NCBI GenBank assembly: GCA_051745085.1
Contig: JBNJDR010000004.1
Location: forward strand, 23,524-87,523
Direction: 5' to 3'
DNA from: Halonatronomonas sp051745085
GTDB lineage: Bacteria; Bacillota; Halanaerobiia; Halanaerobiales; Halarsenatibacteraceae
DNA: 64,000 nt
Shown: positions 1-9,350 of the stretch, piece after piece
How the letters are laid out: each line of letters opens with the position of its first letter
Numbering within the stretch: the stretch's first letter is position 1
The notes under the pieces: model-generated
Told to the model about the DNA's origin: nothing
The model's database searches: none
What the model saw: the letters and a program-made list of their open reading frames with translations, nothing else
Position numbers and translations under genes: made by a program

Positions 1-1686
1 ATCTTCCAGGCTATTAATATCACTTCCAACTCCCACTACTACAGGAATACCAACATTCAAACCTACAATTGCCGGATGAGAAGTAAGGCCTCCTTCAGCA
101 GTAACCACCGCTGCAGCTTTTTTCATCGCAGGCACAAATTCTTTATCGGTCATCTGAGTAACCAAAATATCTCCCTCTGAAATTTTTTCGTTAGCTTCTT
201 CCGCTGAATGAACGATCCTGATCGTTCCTGTAATAACTCCTCTACCTACTCCAATGCCCTCGATCAGAGGTTTGCCTACTACATCCACTTTAATCAAGTT
301 AGTGGTACCGGGCATGCCAGTAGGAGCACCTGCTGTAATAGTCAAAAGATCACCGGTTTTTATTAACCCATAATCTAAAGCCGCCTTAATAGCATTATCT
401 ATCATTTTATCAGTTGAATCTGCAAAATCCGCCATCAGGGGATAAACACCCCAACTTAAGGTAAGGAAATGTTGTACATCTTTACTGGGAGTTGCTGCTA
501 TTATCTTAATAAACGGTCTAAATTTCGAAACTACTCTTGCTGTCAGCCCTGAACCAGTAGCAGTTAAAAGAGCATCAGCTTCTAAATTAATTGCTGTTTC
601 GCAAGCAGCAAAACTAATAGATTCTGTGGTAGAATGACTGGTAGGTTTTCGATTAGACATCCTATTTCTAAATATTAAAGAAGCCTCAATTTCTTCAGCT
701 ATTCTTGCCATAGTCTGAACTGATTGTAAAGGATATTTACCTGCAGCAGATTCTCCAGAAAGCATAATCGCATCAGTACCGTCCACGATAGCATTAGCAA
801 CATCAGAAGCTTCTGCTCGAGTAGGTCGAGGGTTTCTAATCATTGAGTCAAGCATTTGCGTAGCAGTTATTACCGGAATAGCTGCTTCATTACACTTATC
901 AATGATAATCTTTTGAATCACAGGCACCTTTTCTGGAGGAATTTCTACCCCTAAATCTCCTCTTGCAACCATAATTCCATCTGAAACTTCAATAATCTGA
1001 TCTATATTATCGACGCCTTCTTGATTCTCTATTTTGGGGACTATATTTATTTTTTCAGCATTCTTCTCTTCAAGTAATTTCCTTATTTCAATAACATCTT
1101 CTGCTTTTCTCACAAAGGAAGCAGCTATAAAATGAATACCTTCATTTATCCCAAATAGAATATCTTTCTTATCTTTATCCGTTAAGGCAGGTAAGTTAAC
1201 TTTAACCCCAGGAAGATTAACTCCTTTGCGAGAACCTAATTCTCCTCCATTGATAATTTCACAAGTAATCTCGTTATCATTTATTTCTATAACTTTAAGC
1301 TCAATTAAACCATCGTCTATTAAGATTAAACTGCCTGATCCTAAATCTTCAGGCAAATTTTTATAACTAACCGAAATTTTGCCTGCATCGCCTTCAATAT
1401 CTTCGGTGGTTATCGTTATTTTATCTCCTCTTACTAACTGAACTTTGTCATCTTTTAATATACCTGTCCTAATTTCAGGGCCCTGGGTATCCAGCATTAT
1501 TCCTAAAGGTCGGTCCATTTCCTTTTCTACCTGTTTGATTATGTCCATTCTAGCTTTATGTTCAGGATGATCACCATGAGAGAAGTTGAATCTGGCTACG
1601 TTCATACCTGCTTCTGCCATCTTCAGTAAGGTCTCTTTATCATTACTGGCAGGACCTAAAGTACATACAATTTTTGTTTTCCTCAT
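1..1686 (-). CDS. pyk: pyruvate kinase, 3' end cut by window edge
   Basis: Converts phosphoenolpyruvate and ADP to pyruvate and ATP, the last step of glycolysis. The 562 visible codons begin MRKTKIVCTLGPAS, followed by the NFSHG motif, the metal-binding stretch around MVARGDLGVEIP and the ATQMLDSM and PTRAEASDVANA signatures of the family. After the catalytic and allosteric domains (to about residue 470) comes an added PEP-utiliser swivel domain with GGLTSHPAIVG, as in Bacillus-type enzymes; the gene is cut inside this domain at position 1. A GGAGG lies just before the ATG. It follows pfkA by 65 bases on the same strand, so the two glycolytic genes are probably cotranscribed. Identification is secure. 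Confidence 0.95.
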   Translation of the reverse strand, partial: MRKTKIVCTLGPASNDKETLLKMAEAGMNVARFNFSHGDHPEHKARMDIIKQVEKEMDRPLGIMLDTQGPEIRTGILKDDKVQLVRGDKITITTEDIEGDAGKISVSYKNLPEDLGSGSLILIDDGLIELKVIEINDNEITCEIINGGELGSRKGVNLPGVKVNLPALTDKDKKDILFGINEGIHFIAASFVRKAEDVIEIRKLLEEKNAEKINIVPKIENQEGVDNIDQIIEVSDGIMVARGDLGVEIPPEKVPVIQKIIIDKCNEAAIPVITATQMLDSMIRNPRPTRAEASDVANAIVDGTDAIMLSGESAAGKYPLQSVQTMARIAEEIEASLIFRNRMSNRKPTSHSTTESISFAACETAINLEADALLTATGSGLTARVVSKFRPFIKIIAATPSKDVQHFLTLSWGVYPLMADFADSTDKMIDNAIKAALDYGLIKTGDLLTITAGAPTGMPGTTNLIKVDVVGKPLIEGIGVGRGVITGTIRIVHSAEEANEKISEGDILVTQMTDKEFVPAMKKAAAVVTAEGGLTSHPAIVGLNVGIPVVVGVGSDINSLED

Positions 1687-1751
1687 AAATATTAGCCTCC
1701 TTCAAATCTATCACACACTGCTCTATTCTTTAACTTTAGACAACTTGATTT

Positions 1752-2750
1752 TTACAATGAAAGAATGTGAGCTAGTTCTATTAAGTCATGATTTATTCCT
1801 GCTTCTTCGGCAAGGACTTCAGATAAAGGTGTACTTACTATTTTATGTTCTTTATAACCTACCATCAAATTGTTTTTCCCATCTCGAATTAATTTTACTG
1901 CTGCTGCTCCCATTCGACTGGCCAAAATTCTATCCATTGCAGTAGGAGAACCACCCCGCTGCAGGTGACCTAAAATTATTACCCTGGTTTCTAAACCAGT
2001 TTGTTCTTTTATGGCATTTCCTAAATCGAAAGCTGGACTTTCTGACTTTCTTCTATTTGGATAAAGATTATTAGAAACTCCTTCGGCAACCATGATAATA
2101 CTATGGAGTTTGCCCCGATCATATCCCTGCTCAATCTTATCACAAACATCTTCAGTGGTAAAATCTACTTCCGGAATTAAAATATATTCAGCTCCACTAG
2201 CCAAACCACTCATCAAGGTTAGATCTCCTGAGTGTCTTCCCATTACTTCTATTATAAATGTTCTTTCATGAGACGTCGCAGTATCTCTAATCTTATTAAC
2301 CCCATCTATAACTGTATTCATTGCGGTGTCAAAACCAAGACAGTAATCAGTTCCACCTAGATCATTATCTATTGTAGCAGGTAATCCAACCACCCTTATT
2401 TCAGACTCCTGAGCCAGCTTTTCCGCCCCTTTAAGGCTTCCATCTCCACCAATTATAACTACGCCTTCAATTCCTTCTTTGTTTAGATTGGCTATTGCCT
2501 TTTTTCGACCGTCAGCTGTTTCAAATTCGGGGCACCTTGCTGAATGGAGAATGGTCCCTCCTCTATGAATAATGTCCGCTACAGATCTTCTGTACATGGG
2601 GGTGAAGTTACCTTCGATCATCCCGCTATATCCATGTTTGATTCCGATAACGTCAATATCGTAATAAATAGCTGTTCTAACTACAGATCGAATAGCTGGA
2701 TTCATCCCAGGTGCATCACCACCACTGGTCATTAATGCTAATTTCCCCAT
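1752..2750 (-). CDS. pfkA: ATP-dependent 6-phosphofructokinase
   Basis: Phosphorylates fructose 6-phosphate to fructose 1,6-bisphosphate in the cytoplasm. The 332-residue protein starts with LALMTSGGDAPGMN (nucleotide-binding loop). GGDGS lies at residues 101-105, and Gly104 is the residue typical of ATP rather than pyrophosphate use. PATIDNDL near 124-131 holds the catalytic aspartate, then come MGRHSGDL and GHLQRGGSPTAMDR (substrate binding). Length is normal for the bacterial ATP form (about 320). It sits between a 58-codon ORF and pyk in a dnaE-aspA-pfkA-pyk series; a dnaE-pfkA-pyk order is common in Bacillota. No defect is visible. Confidence 0.96.
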   Translation of the reverse strand: MGKLALMTSGGDAPGMNPAIRSVVRTAIYYDIDVIGIKHGYSGMIEGNFTPMYRRSVADIIHRGGTILHSARCPEFETADGRKKAIANLNKEGIEGVVIIGGDGSLKGAEKLAQESEIRVVGLPATIDNDLGGTDYCLGFDTAMNTVIDGVNKIRDTATSHERTFIIEVMGRHSGDLTLMSGLASGAEYILIPEVDFTTEDVCDKIEQGYDRGKLHSIIMVAEGVSNNLYPNRRKSESPAFDLGNAIKEQTGLETRVIILGHLQRGGSPTAMDRILASRMGAAAVKLIRDGKNNLMVGYKEHKIVSTPLSEVLAEEAGINHDLIELAHILSL

Positions 2751-2767
2751 ATCTTATCTTCCTCCCG

Positions 2768-2944
2768 TTAAAAATGCTCGTTCAAAAACTCATATACTTC
2801 CTCTGCTTCGCTCTCAGTGGTTTTGATTTGAAAGCCCTCTTCTCCTAACTCTTCTATTTGGATTAAAAACCCCCGCGCAGATAAAGCACTATCAATTTCC
2901 CTGGCCTCGTCTTCACTGTGAGCTATATAAACTATCTGCCACAT
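2768..2944 (-). CDS. small conserved-looking protein of 58 residues, function unknown
   Basis: A 58-codon ORF fills the gap between aspA and pfkA. It reads MWQIVYIAHSEDEAREID, then a central RGFLIQIEEL and an acidic C-terminus ending YEFLNEHF. The pattern of a hydrophobic beta strand, a helix rich in Glu/Asp and a second strand (GFQIKTTE) resembles small DUF2007-type 'putative signal transducing' proteins, but I cannot confirm membership. A GAGGGGAG-type ribosome site precedes the ATG, the stop is 18 bases before pfkA, and the reading frame is fully open in an otherwise tightly packed operon. All this supports a real gene that short-ORF filters would drop. Confidence 0.72.
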   Translation of the reverse strand: MWQIVYIAHSEDEAREIDSALSARGFLIQIEELGEEGFQIKTTESEAEEVYEFLNEHF

Positions 2945-2977
2945 TTACCTAACTCCCCTCTTTTCTTTGCTATATTA

Positions 2978-4390
2978 TTATTCTTCGAGAAGCTTTTTTC
3001 CCGCTATACCAGGTTCGGTCATCTCATAGGGATTTAATATCTCTTCTAATTCTTTTTCAGAAAGGATACCCTCTTCTAGAATTATTTCTCTGACTGACCG
3101 CCCTTCAGCTAGAGCTTTTTTGGCCACCCTGGCTGCCGCCTCATAACCAACATGAGGATTTATAGCAGTAATAATTCCCACACTATTTTCTACCAACATT
3201 TTACATCTAGCTTTATTAGCTTCAATTCCTTTAACACAGTTATTATTAAAAGTAATAATACCGTTCTTTAACATTTCGATAGACTGAAATAGATCATAAA
3301 TCAACACAGGCTGCATTACATTCAATTCAAGCTGTCCGGCTTCTGCAGCCATGGTAATAGTCATATCATTGCCTATGATTTGAAAAGCAATTTGATTAAT
3401 TACTTCAGGAATAACCGGATTTACTTTGCCGGGCATAATCGAAGACCCCGGCTGAACTGCAGGCAGACTTATTTCATTGATACCGGTCCTGGGGCCTGAA
3501 GACATCAGCCGCAGATCATTAGCTATTTTAGACAGGTTTGTAGCTGCAGTCTTAAGTACTGAAGAAACACCTACCAGTGCATCTACATTCTGAGTAGCAT
3601 CAATAAGGTCATCTGCTTGAACTAATTCCCTACCAGTTATATCATTTAAAATCTCAGTTACGTTATTAACATATTCCAGGTCAGCATTTAAACCGGTCCC
3701 AATTGCTGTTGCCCCTAAGTTTATAATTTTGAGATCATCTATCGTACCAGCTATTCTCTTGCTATCCCTTTTAGTTGCAGTTGCATAAGCATTAAACTCC
3801 TGACCCAATCTAATCGGTACTGCATCCTGCAGCTGGGTTCTACCCATTTTTATTACCTCATTAAATTCTTCAGCCTTATCCTCAAAAGAAATAGTTAATT
3901 TTTCTATTTCATCAATTAATTCTTCTAACATACCTATTACAGCCACTCGAACCGCCGTAGGAATAACATCATTAGTAGACTGTCCCATATTAACATGATT
4001 ATTCGGATGAACTTCAATATAATCCCCTTTTTTGCCTCCTAATATTTCTGTAGCTCGGTTAGCTAAAACTTCGTTCATATTCATATTAATAGAGGTCCCT
4101 GCTCCACCCTGGACAGCATCAACAATAAATTGATCTTTTAAACTTCCGCTAACTACTTCATCACATGCTTGAATTATTGCATCTGCTTTTTTTTCTGCCA
4201 ACAAGCCAATTTTTTTATTACTTATTGCCGCCGCCTTCTTCACCATTGCTAAGGCTTTAATTAAACGAGGATGAATATTTAAGTTAGTAATTTTAAAATT
4301 TTCAGCTGCTCTTAAAGACTGAATCCCATAATAAGCTTCAGCCGGAACGGATTTACTGCCGATAGAGTCTTTTTCTAATCTGGTTTCCAT
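2978..4390 (-). CDS. aspA: aspartate ammonia-lyase (class II fumarase/aspartase family)
   Basis: Reversible deamination of aspartate to fumarate and ammonia. The 470-residue protein carries the superfamily signature GSSIMPGKVNP near residue 315, the TxQ/GQSTND substrate loop near residue 135, and HVGYEAAARVAKKA near the C-terminus. The N-terminal IPxxAYYGIQSLRAAENF type of start favours aspartase over fumarase, whose usual text is YYGAQTQRS. Assignment between aspartase and class II fumarase rests on this and is not experimentally certain. It lies 31 bases downstream of dnaE and 33 bases upstream of the 58-codon ORF, so it probably belongs to the same transcript. Confidence 0.87.
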   Translation of the reverse strand: METRLEKDSIGSKSVPAEAYYGIQSLRAAENFKITNLNIHPRLIKALAMVKKAAAISNKKIGLLAEKKADAIIQACDEVVSGSLKDQFIVDAVQGGAGTSINMNMNEVLANRATEILGGKKGDYIEVHPNNHVNMGQSTNDVIPTAVRVAVIGMLEELIDEIEKLTISFEDKAEEFNEVIKMGRTQLQDAVPIRLGQEFNAYATATKRDSKRIAGTIDDLKIINLGATAIGTGLNADLEYVNNVTEILNDITGRELVQADDLIDATQNVDALVGVSSVLKTAATNLSKIANDLRLMSSGPRTGINEISLPAVQPGSSIMPGKVNPVIPEVINQIAFQIIGNDMTITMAAEAGQLELNVMQPVLIYDLFQSIEMLKNGIITFNNNCVKGIEANKARCKMLVENSVGIITAINPHVGYEAAARVAKKALAEGRSVREIILEEGILSEKELEEILNPYEMTEPGIAGKKLLEE

Positions 4391-4421
4391 AACCTTTTTC
4401 TAACCTCCATAAAGTAAAAAC

Positions 4422-7400
4422 TTATATTTGATCAAAATCATTGTCAACCCAATATTCTTCAGTTAGCATTATGATTCCTTTATTTGCATTCGAGTTTTCT
4501 ACCAAAATCACCGGCCTCTTACTTTTCTGCTGAAGCATTTTCTCTTTGATATCCGCAAATTCTAAATCTGTTTCATCTTCCAATTCAACCAGTAATGGTT
4601 TTTCTTCTAATAAGATTATATTATTTGCGATTACTTTTCCTTCATCAGATTTTCCCGAAATCAATAATATATTATCTTCTTCTAGAATATGTCCATATTT
4701 TTGATAAGCCTCCGGAAAGATAATTACTTCTATAATATCTGACCAACTTTCTAAAGTCAAGAAAGCCATCCTTTTCTGGTTTTTAGTTATATGCTCCTTC
4801 ACTCCGGTCACAAACCCACCCACTATGACTTCCTGCTTTGTTTCAGGTATCATCAAATTCTCTAATCCTAATTTTATAAAGATATCATTATACGGATCCA
4901 GGGGGTGACCAGATAAATAAACGCCTAAAGCCTCTTTTTCCTGCTTCAAAATTGTCTTTTGATCGTATTCAGCTAAATTTCTAAAGTTAAAATCATCCTG
5001 ATAAAACTCTTCTTCTTTATTCACCATATCAAAAAATGAGCGCTGTCCTGCTGCAGTTCTGCTTTCTTTCTGCTTATATTTATCACATAAATGATCTAAA
5101 GCAGAAATTAATTCAGCCCTATTTTCAGGAAAAGACTCAAAAGCCCCAGCATAAACCAGGGATTCCAGGGCTGTCTGATTAACAACGGAAAGATTTACAC
5201 GTTTAAAGAAATCTACTATAGATTTATATTGGCCTTTTTTTCGTTCCTTAATTATTTCTTCAATCGCTTTACTCCCTAAATTTTTAACTGCCTTTAAACC
5301 AAAGCGGATTTTATCCGGGGGAATACTAACAAAATCATGAAAACTCTCATTTAAATCAGGTGGTAAAACCTGTAAATCTATCTCCTGGGCTGCTGAAATA
5401 TAATCCCCAATCTTACTTAAATTTGTCATAACACTACTTAAAAGAGCCGCCATAAATTCAGCTGGGTACTTAACTTTAAGATAAGCAGTTTGATAAGCTA
5501 CTAAGGCATAGGCGGCACTGTGAGATTTATTAAAGCCGTAACCAGAAAAATATTCCATCTGATCAAAAATTTGATCAGCTGTATCTGGAGAAATGTCGTT
5601 CTCCTGAGCACCAGCTATAAATCTCTTCCGCTCACTTGCAACCAGCTCTTCTTTCTTTTTCCCCATGCCCCGGCGGAGAATATCAGCCTGGCCCATGCTG
5701 AAATTACCAATTTCACTTGCTATCTCCATGACTTGTTCCTGGTAGAGTATCAAACCATAGGTATCTGCTAAAATTGGTTCTAAATCAGGGTGAAGATATT
5801 CCGGTTCTTTTTTCCCATGTCGACAAAGGATGTAATCATCTACCAAATTGCTGCCCAAAGGACCTGGCCGACCTAAAGCCAAAAGGGCAATAATATCCTC
5901 AAACCGATCTGGTTTTAATTTTTTATTGAGATTTTGAAATAAATAAGATTCCATCTGAAAAACACCGGCTGTTTTCCCCTTGCCTAATAATTCGTAAACT
6001 TCCATATCATCCAGAGGTATATTTTCAATATCTATCTCTTTACCATAATTTTTGTGAATAAGGTCAAGACTATCTCGAATTACCGAAAGATTTCTCAAGC
6101 CCAGGAAATCCATCTTTAACAGGCCGAGTTCCTCGACTTCTTCCATAGCTAATTGGGTGATTATCACATCATCCTGCAGTTGAAGAGGGACCTGTTCGAT
6201 GAGAGGATCTGCTCCAATAATTACTCCAGCAGCATGAGTAGAAATATGACGGGGCAAACCTTCTACAGCCTGAGCTAATTCAAGCAAACGTTCTATCTCC
6301 TCATCCCGACGGGCCATCTGTTGAAGCTGAGAACTATTCTGGATAGCTTCTGCAAGGGTTATACCTGGCCTGGAAGAGATTTTCTTAGCCACCCTATCTA
6401 CTTTATCATAAGATAGATTTAAAGCTCTTCCTACGTCTCTTACAGCCCCTCTGGCCGCCATAGTACCGAAAGTGCCGATTTGAGCAACTTTATCTCTGCC
6501 GTACTTATCTCTAACATATTCAATTACCTCATCCCGCCTATCATCAAAATCTATATCAATGTCCGGTAAGTTTACCCTTTCTGGATTTAAAAACCTTTCA
6601 AAGATCAAACCATATTTCAAAGGATCCACCCGCGTAATATCAAGCAAATAGGAAACTAAACTCCCTGCTGCTGAGCCTCTCCCCGGTCCCACCTGAATAT
6701 TTTTTCGCATAGCTTCCTGGATAAAATCGTGAACAATTAAAAAATAGGGGGCATAGCCCATCTCACAAATTATATTCAACTCTTCTCGAAGCCGTTCTTT
6801 GGCTTCTTGTGAATTAGGATACTTATCTTTTAGACTTTCATAACAATATTTCTTTAATAGTTCCTCTGATGATAAATGAGCTTGTTCTTCAGGAGCTGGG
6901 AAAGCAGGCAAATAAAATTGAGAAAAATCCAAATCAACATTACATCTTTCTGCTATCCAGGCAGTATTATCTAAAGCTTCTGGGACGCCAGCAAATTTTT
7001 CTGCCATCTCTTCTGTACTTTTAAAATAAAATTTATCATTCGGAAAAGTCATCCTATCTTCATCATCTAAATTTTTACCAGTTTGCAGAGCTAGTAAAAG
7101 GTCATGAAATTTTGCGTCTTCTTGCTCAGAATAGTGAGCATCGTTGGCAGCAATCAAATGGGTGCCAGTTTTACCAGCAAGTTCAAGTAATACTGGATTA
7201 ACCTGCTTCTCTTCGGCAAGACCATGATCCTGAATTTCCAGAAAAAAATTATCCTGACCAAATAATTGTTTATAATCATTGATCAATTTTTCTGCTTTGC
7301 CTGGATTGCCGGCCAGGATCTTCTGAGGAATCTCCCCCTGGAGACAGGCAGAAGTGGCAATTAAACCCTGTGAATATTGAGTGAGTAAATCTTTATCAAC

Positions 7401-7748
7401 CCTCGGCTTGTAATAAAATCCTTCTAGATGAGCTTTAGAGACGATTTTAATTAAATTTTTATAACCAAGTATATTTTCTGCCAACAATATCAAATGATAA
7501 ATTTCTCGATCTCTTTTTTCTCGCCTACTACCCGGGGTTATATAAACTTCACAACCTATAATCGGTTTAATACCTGCCCTTTTGGCTTTCTGATAAAATT
7601 TAACCATACCATGAAGGTTACCATGATCAGTTAAAGCACAGGCTTTCTGACCATGTTTTTGGGTAAGCTCAATTAATTCATCCAGCCTAATCGCCCCATC
7701 TAGTAGGCTAAATTCACTATGATTATGTAAATGAACAAAGTCTTGCAT
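4422..7748 (-). CDS. dnaE: DNA polymerase III alpha subunit (DnaE)
   Basis: Replicative or accessory polymerase of the C family. The 1108-residue protein opens with a PHP domain (HLHNHSEFSLLDG, later DHGNLHGMVKFY and ANDAHYSE). The polymerase palm follows with GPGRGSAAGSLVSY and PDIDIDFDDRRDEVIEYV, which carries two catalytic Asp residues. Thumb and fingers have RRGMGKKK and GYGFNKSHSAAYA. Next come helix-hairpin-helix segments, and an OB-fold near residues 960-1040 (VGGFVTGVKEHITKNQKRMAFLT, split here only for reading). There is no intein or 3'-5' exonuclease insertion, so this is DnaE rather than PolC. It is first in a minus-strand run with aspA, pfkA and pyk. Confidence 0.96.
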   Translation of the reverse strand: MQDFVHLHNHSEFSLLDGAIRLDELIELTQKHGQKACALTDHGNLHGMVKFYQKAKRAGIKPIIGCEVYITPGSRREKRDREIYHLILLAENILGYKNLIKIVSKAHLEGFYYKPRVDKDLLTQYSQGLIATSACLQGEIPQKILAGNPGKAEKLINDYKQLFGQDNFFLEIQDHGLAEEKQVNPVLLELAGKTGTHLIAANDAHYSEQEDAKFHDLLLALQTGKNLDDEDRMTFPNDKFYFKSTEEMAEKFAGVPEALDNTAWIAERCNVDLDFSQFYLPAFPAPEEQAHLSSEELLKKYCYESLKDKYPNSQEAKERLREELNIICEMGYAPYFLIVHDFIQEAMRKNIQVGPGRGSAAGSLVSYLLDITRVDPLKYGLIFERFLNPERVNLPDIDIDFDDRRDEVIEYVRDKYGRDKVAQIGTFGTMAARGAVRDVGRALNLSYDKVDRVAKKISSRPGITLAEAIQNSSQLQQMARRDEEIERLLELAQAVEGLPRHISTHAAGVIIGADPLIEQVPLQLQDDVIITQLAMEEVEELGLLKMDFLGLRNLSVIRDSLDLIHKNYGKEIDIENIPLDDMEVYELLGKGKTAGVFQMESYLFQNLNKKLKPDRFEDIIALLALGRPGPLGSNLVDDYILCRHGKKEPEYLHPDLEPILADTYGLILYQEQVMEIASEIGNFSMGQADILRRGMGKKKEELVASERKRFIAGAQENDISPDTADQIFDQMEYFSGYGFNKSHSAAYALVAYQTAYLKVKYPAEFMAALLSSVMTNLSKIGDYISAAQEIDLQVLPPDLNESFHDFVSIPPDKIRFGLKAVKNLGSKAIEEIIKERKKGQYKSIVDFFKRVNLSVVNQTALESLVYAGAFESFPENRAELISALDHLCDKYKQKESRTAAGQRSFFDMVNKEEEFYQDDFNFRNLAEYDQKTILKQEKEALGVYLSGHPLDPYNDIFIKLGLENLMIPETKQEVIVGGFVTGVKEHITKNQKRMAFLTLESWSDIIEVIIFPEAYQKYGHILEEDNILLISGKSDEGKVIANNIILLEEKPLLVELEDETDLEFADIKEKMLQQKSKRPVILVENSNANKGIIMLTEEYWVDNDFDQI

Positions 7749-7808
7749 AGGATCTATTTCCTTTCTTAGTAAGAAATTTTAATATAAATAAAATGTAAAG
7801 CCATTTAC

Positions 7809-7837
7809 TTGGTTTTTTAAAATCTCTATGTTATAAT
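7809..7837 (+). promoter_or_regulatory. sigma-A type promoter of the NifU-like gene
   Basis: TTGGTT (7809-7814), a 17-base spacer and TATAAT (7832-7837) lie 37 bases before the ATG of the scaffold gene, in the short region shared with divergent dnaE. A strong AGGAGGTGA ribosome site follows at about 7860. Confidence 0.72.
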
Positions 7838-7874
7838 AAATGAGGATTGAATTTAATCCAGGAGGTGAAGTCTA

Positions 7875-8099
7875 ATGGATAAAGAAAAGGTATCTGAAGT
7901 TTTAGATCAAATCAGACCAGGTTTACAAGCCGATGGTGGTGATGTTGAACTGGTTGCTGTTGAAGATGATGGTACTGTAAAAGTTCGCTTAACTGGCGCC
8001 TGTGCTGGCTGCCCAATGTCTACCATGACATTGAAAAATGGTATAGAACGGGCTTTAAAAGATCATGTTCCTGAAGTAAAAGAAGTAGTTCAGGTTTAA
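7875..8099 (+). CDS. NifU C-terminal-domain protein, Fe-S cluster scaffold
   Basis: A 74-residue protein made only of the NifU C-terminal (Nfu) domain, which binds a transient [4Fe-4S] cluster between two monomers and passes it to apo-proteins. The cluster motif CAGCPMS (CxxC, about residues 43-49) is intact, preceded by RPGLQADGGDVELV, the family's other hallmark. Length fits stand-alone Nfu proteins such as YutI of Bacillus. It is monocistronic: its own promoter lies upstream and a strong terminator 19 bases after the stop. In this window it could serve the many Fe-S enzymes (HydE, HydG, ferredoxin, radical SAM proteins), but that link is inference. Confidence 0.92.
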   Translation: MDKEKVSEVLDQIRPGLQADGGDVELVAVEDDGTVKVRLTGACAGCPMSTMTLKNGIERALKDHVPEVKEVVQV

Positions 8100-8117
8100 T
8101 TTTTTATTATTAATTAT

Positions 8118-8144
8118 AACAGCCCCAAATGGGGCTGTTTTTTT
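8118..8144 (+). terminator. intrinsic terminator after the NifU-like gene
   Basis: A 9-base-pair GC-rich stem (AACAGCCCC, loop aaat, GGGGCTGTT) is followed by a run of seven T on the plus strand. It separates the plus-strand gene from the convergent ylbF-type gene. Confidence 0.93.
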
Positions 8145-8152
8145 CTGCTCAT

Positions 8153-8503
8153 TTATTTTTCGTCTTCAGATTCAAGTTCTAATTCTAAATCGCCAAAAAT
8201 GATATCCTCAATATCATTAACCATGGTAGCAAACCTTCCTCTTGCCCGCAGAAACCTCTGTACAGGCTTATTCATTTCAACTAAATTCTGAAGTTTTTCA
8301 AATTTTTCTTTATCTTCTTCCGAAATCTCCTGATCTGATTGTTCCAGATAATTTATCTTCCAGGCATGGTTCTGGTAATCTTTGAGCAGTTCTATACTTT
8401 TTTCCTTGTTCAATATTTCTTTTCTTGCTTTCTGAAAATCCTCATACTCCTCCGATTCTTTAATAGCTTTAGCCAAGCGATGACTGAGATTATATACTGA
8501 CAT
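8153..8503 (-). CDS. YlbF/YmcA family protein
   Basis: A 116-residue all-helical acidic protein (YNLSHRLAKAIKESEEYEDF at the start, then AIKE/KEIL heptads) typical of the YlbF/YmcA (DUF964, Com_YlbF) family. In Bacillus these proteins form the Y-complex with YaaT that stimulates RNase Y-dependent mRNA maturation and so affects competence, sporulation and biofilm. Here the exact paralogue cannot be told from sequence. The C-terminal tail is very acidic (LELELESEDEK). Its stop is 44 bases from the NifU stop. It follows the phosphodiesterase by 14 bases, so the two are likely cotranscribed. Confidence 0.85.
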   Translation of the reverse strand: MSVYNLSHRLAKAIKESEEYEDFQKARKEILNKEKSIELLKDYQNHAWKINYLEQSDQEISEEDKEKFEKLQNLVEMNKPVQRFLRARGRFATMVNDIEDIIFGDLELELESEDEK

Positions 8504-8517
8504 TTATTGCACCTCGC

Positions 8518-9003
8518 TTAATTATATTTTTTAATAAAATCGATGTTAATTAAACCGTTTTTAATTTCCATAATTACAGCACTGTAATACTTCTTATGCT
8601 TTCTAGAAGTTGGAGAGCCTGGATTGATAAAATGCTGACCTTCAATCTCTTTATGCAAAGCATCATGAGTATGACCAAAAATGATAATATCCGCTTCGGG
8701 AAATTTGTACTGAAGACCTGTAATAACCTCGCCCCGTATCCTGTGACCATGATGAATAGCTATTTCAGTCCCAGCTAAGGTTAACTGGCGACTATCAGGT
8801 AAATCTTGAGAAATATAAAGGTCACAGTTCCCAGAAACTGCCTTAACCGGAGCTATTGTATCCAGTTTCTCTAATGTATCTTTATTGGTAACATCTCCAG
8901 CATGAAGAAGATATTCACAGTCTTTCAATTCTGAAAAAAGCCAATCTGGTAAACTCGGAGCTCTATCAGGAACATGCGTATCGGATATTACACCTACTTT
9001 CAT
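8518..9003 (-). CDS. YfcE/MJ0936-type metallophosphoesterase
   Basis: A 161-residue calcineurin-like phosphodiesterase. The metal-binding motifs are all present: SDTHVPD (residues 7-13), HAGDV (about 36-40), SGNCD (about 58-62), HGH (about 85-87) and FGHTH (about 109-113), followed by NPGS. Length matches the YfcE/MJ0936 family of small cyclic or phosphodiester hydrolases; the physiological substrate is not known. In many Bacillota a homologue (YsnB) sits beside rdgB-rph, but here it is beside a YlbF gene with a 14-base gap. The ATG is preceded by GAGGTGAG. Confidence 0.88.
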   Translation of the reverse strand: MKVGVISDTHVPDRAPSLPDWLFSELKDCEYLLHAGDVTNKDTLEKLDTIAPVKAVSGNCDLYISQDLPDSRQLTLAGTEIAIHHGHRIRGEVITGLQYKFPEADIIIFGHTHDALHKEIEGQHFINPGSPTSRKHKKYYSAVIMEIKNGLINIDFIKKYN

Positions 9004-9035
9004 AATCTCACCTCTACCTTCTTATATTCAGAAAC

Positions 9036-9074
9036 AGAAAACCCGGATAAGCTATGAAAATGGCCTGATCCGGG
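9036..9074 (-). terminator. intrinsic terminator after the zinc-ribbon gene
   Basis: On the minus strand a 7-base-pair stem (CCCGGAT read with ATCCGGG, 9042-9048 and 9068-9074, 19-base loop) is followed by TTTTCTGTTT. It lies 18 bases after the FmdB-type stop. Confidence 0.75.
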
Positions 9075-9091
9075 AGTATAAGTTTATATCA

Positions 9092-9310
9092 CTATGAGGC
9101 TTTTTCTTCGCCATCACTATTGCTGACATTGTTAGCAGTTTTATTGTCGGTACAGTAAAAACCAGATCCTTTAAATCGGATGCCAGGTGCACCGATAATA
9201 CGTTTTACTTCGCCCGAGCAGGTTGGGCATTCCTGTAATGCTTCATCTTTAATACCCTGCATCTTCTCAAAACGACCACAACTATCACATTCATATAAAT
9301 ACATTGGCAT
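9092..9310 (-). CDS. FmdB-type zinc-ribbon protein
   Basis: A 72-residue protein with the FmdB/CxxC_CxxC_SSSS domain: YECDSCGRFEKMQ then ECPTCSGEVKRIIG, giving two CxxC zinc knuckles (about residues 8-11 and 28-31), and the typical RFKGSGFYCTD segment after it. The family is widespread and was once linked to formamide/acetamide regulation, but no general function is established. The C-terminal tail is a short polar extension. The gene stands alone between a good promoter and a terminator. Confidence 0.9.
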   Translation of the reverse strand: MPMYLYECDSCGRFEKMQGIKDEALQECPTCSGEVKRIIGAPGIRFKGSGFYCTDNKTANNVSNSDGEEKAS

Positions 9311-9350
9311 TTCTTCTCACTCCCGCTTATAAAATTGTCCTCTAGTATAA

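Noticed and set aside
1586..1945. Plus-strand frame across the pyk-pfkA gap
   Set aside because: Low-complexity translation over two well-supported minus-strand genes.
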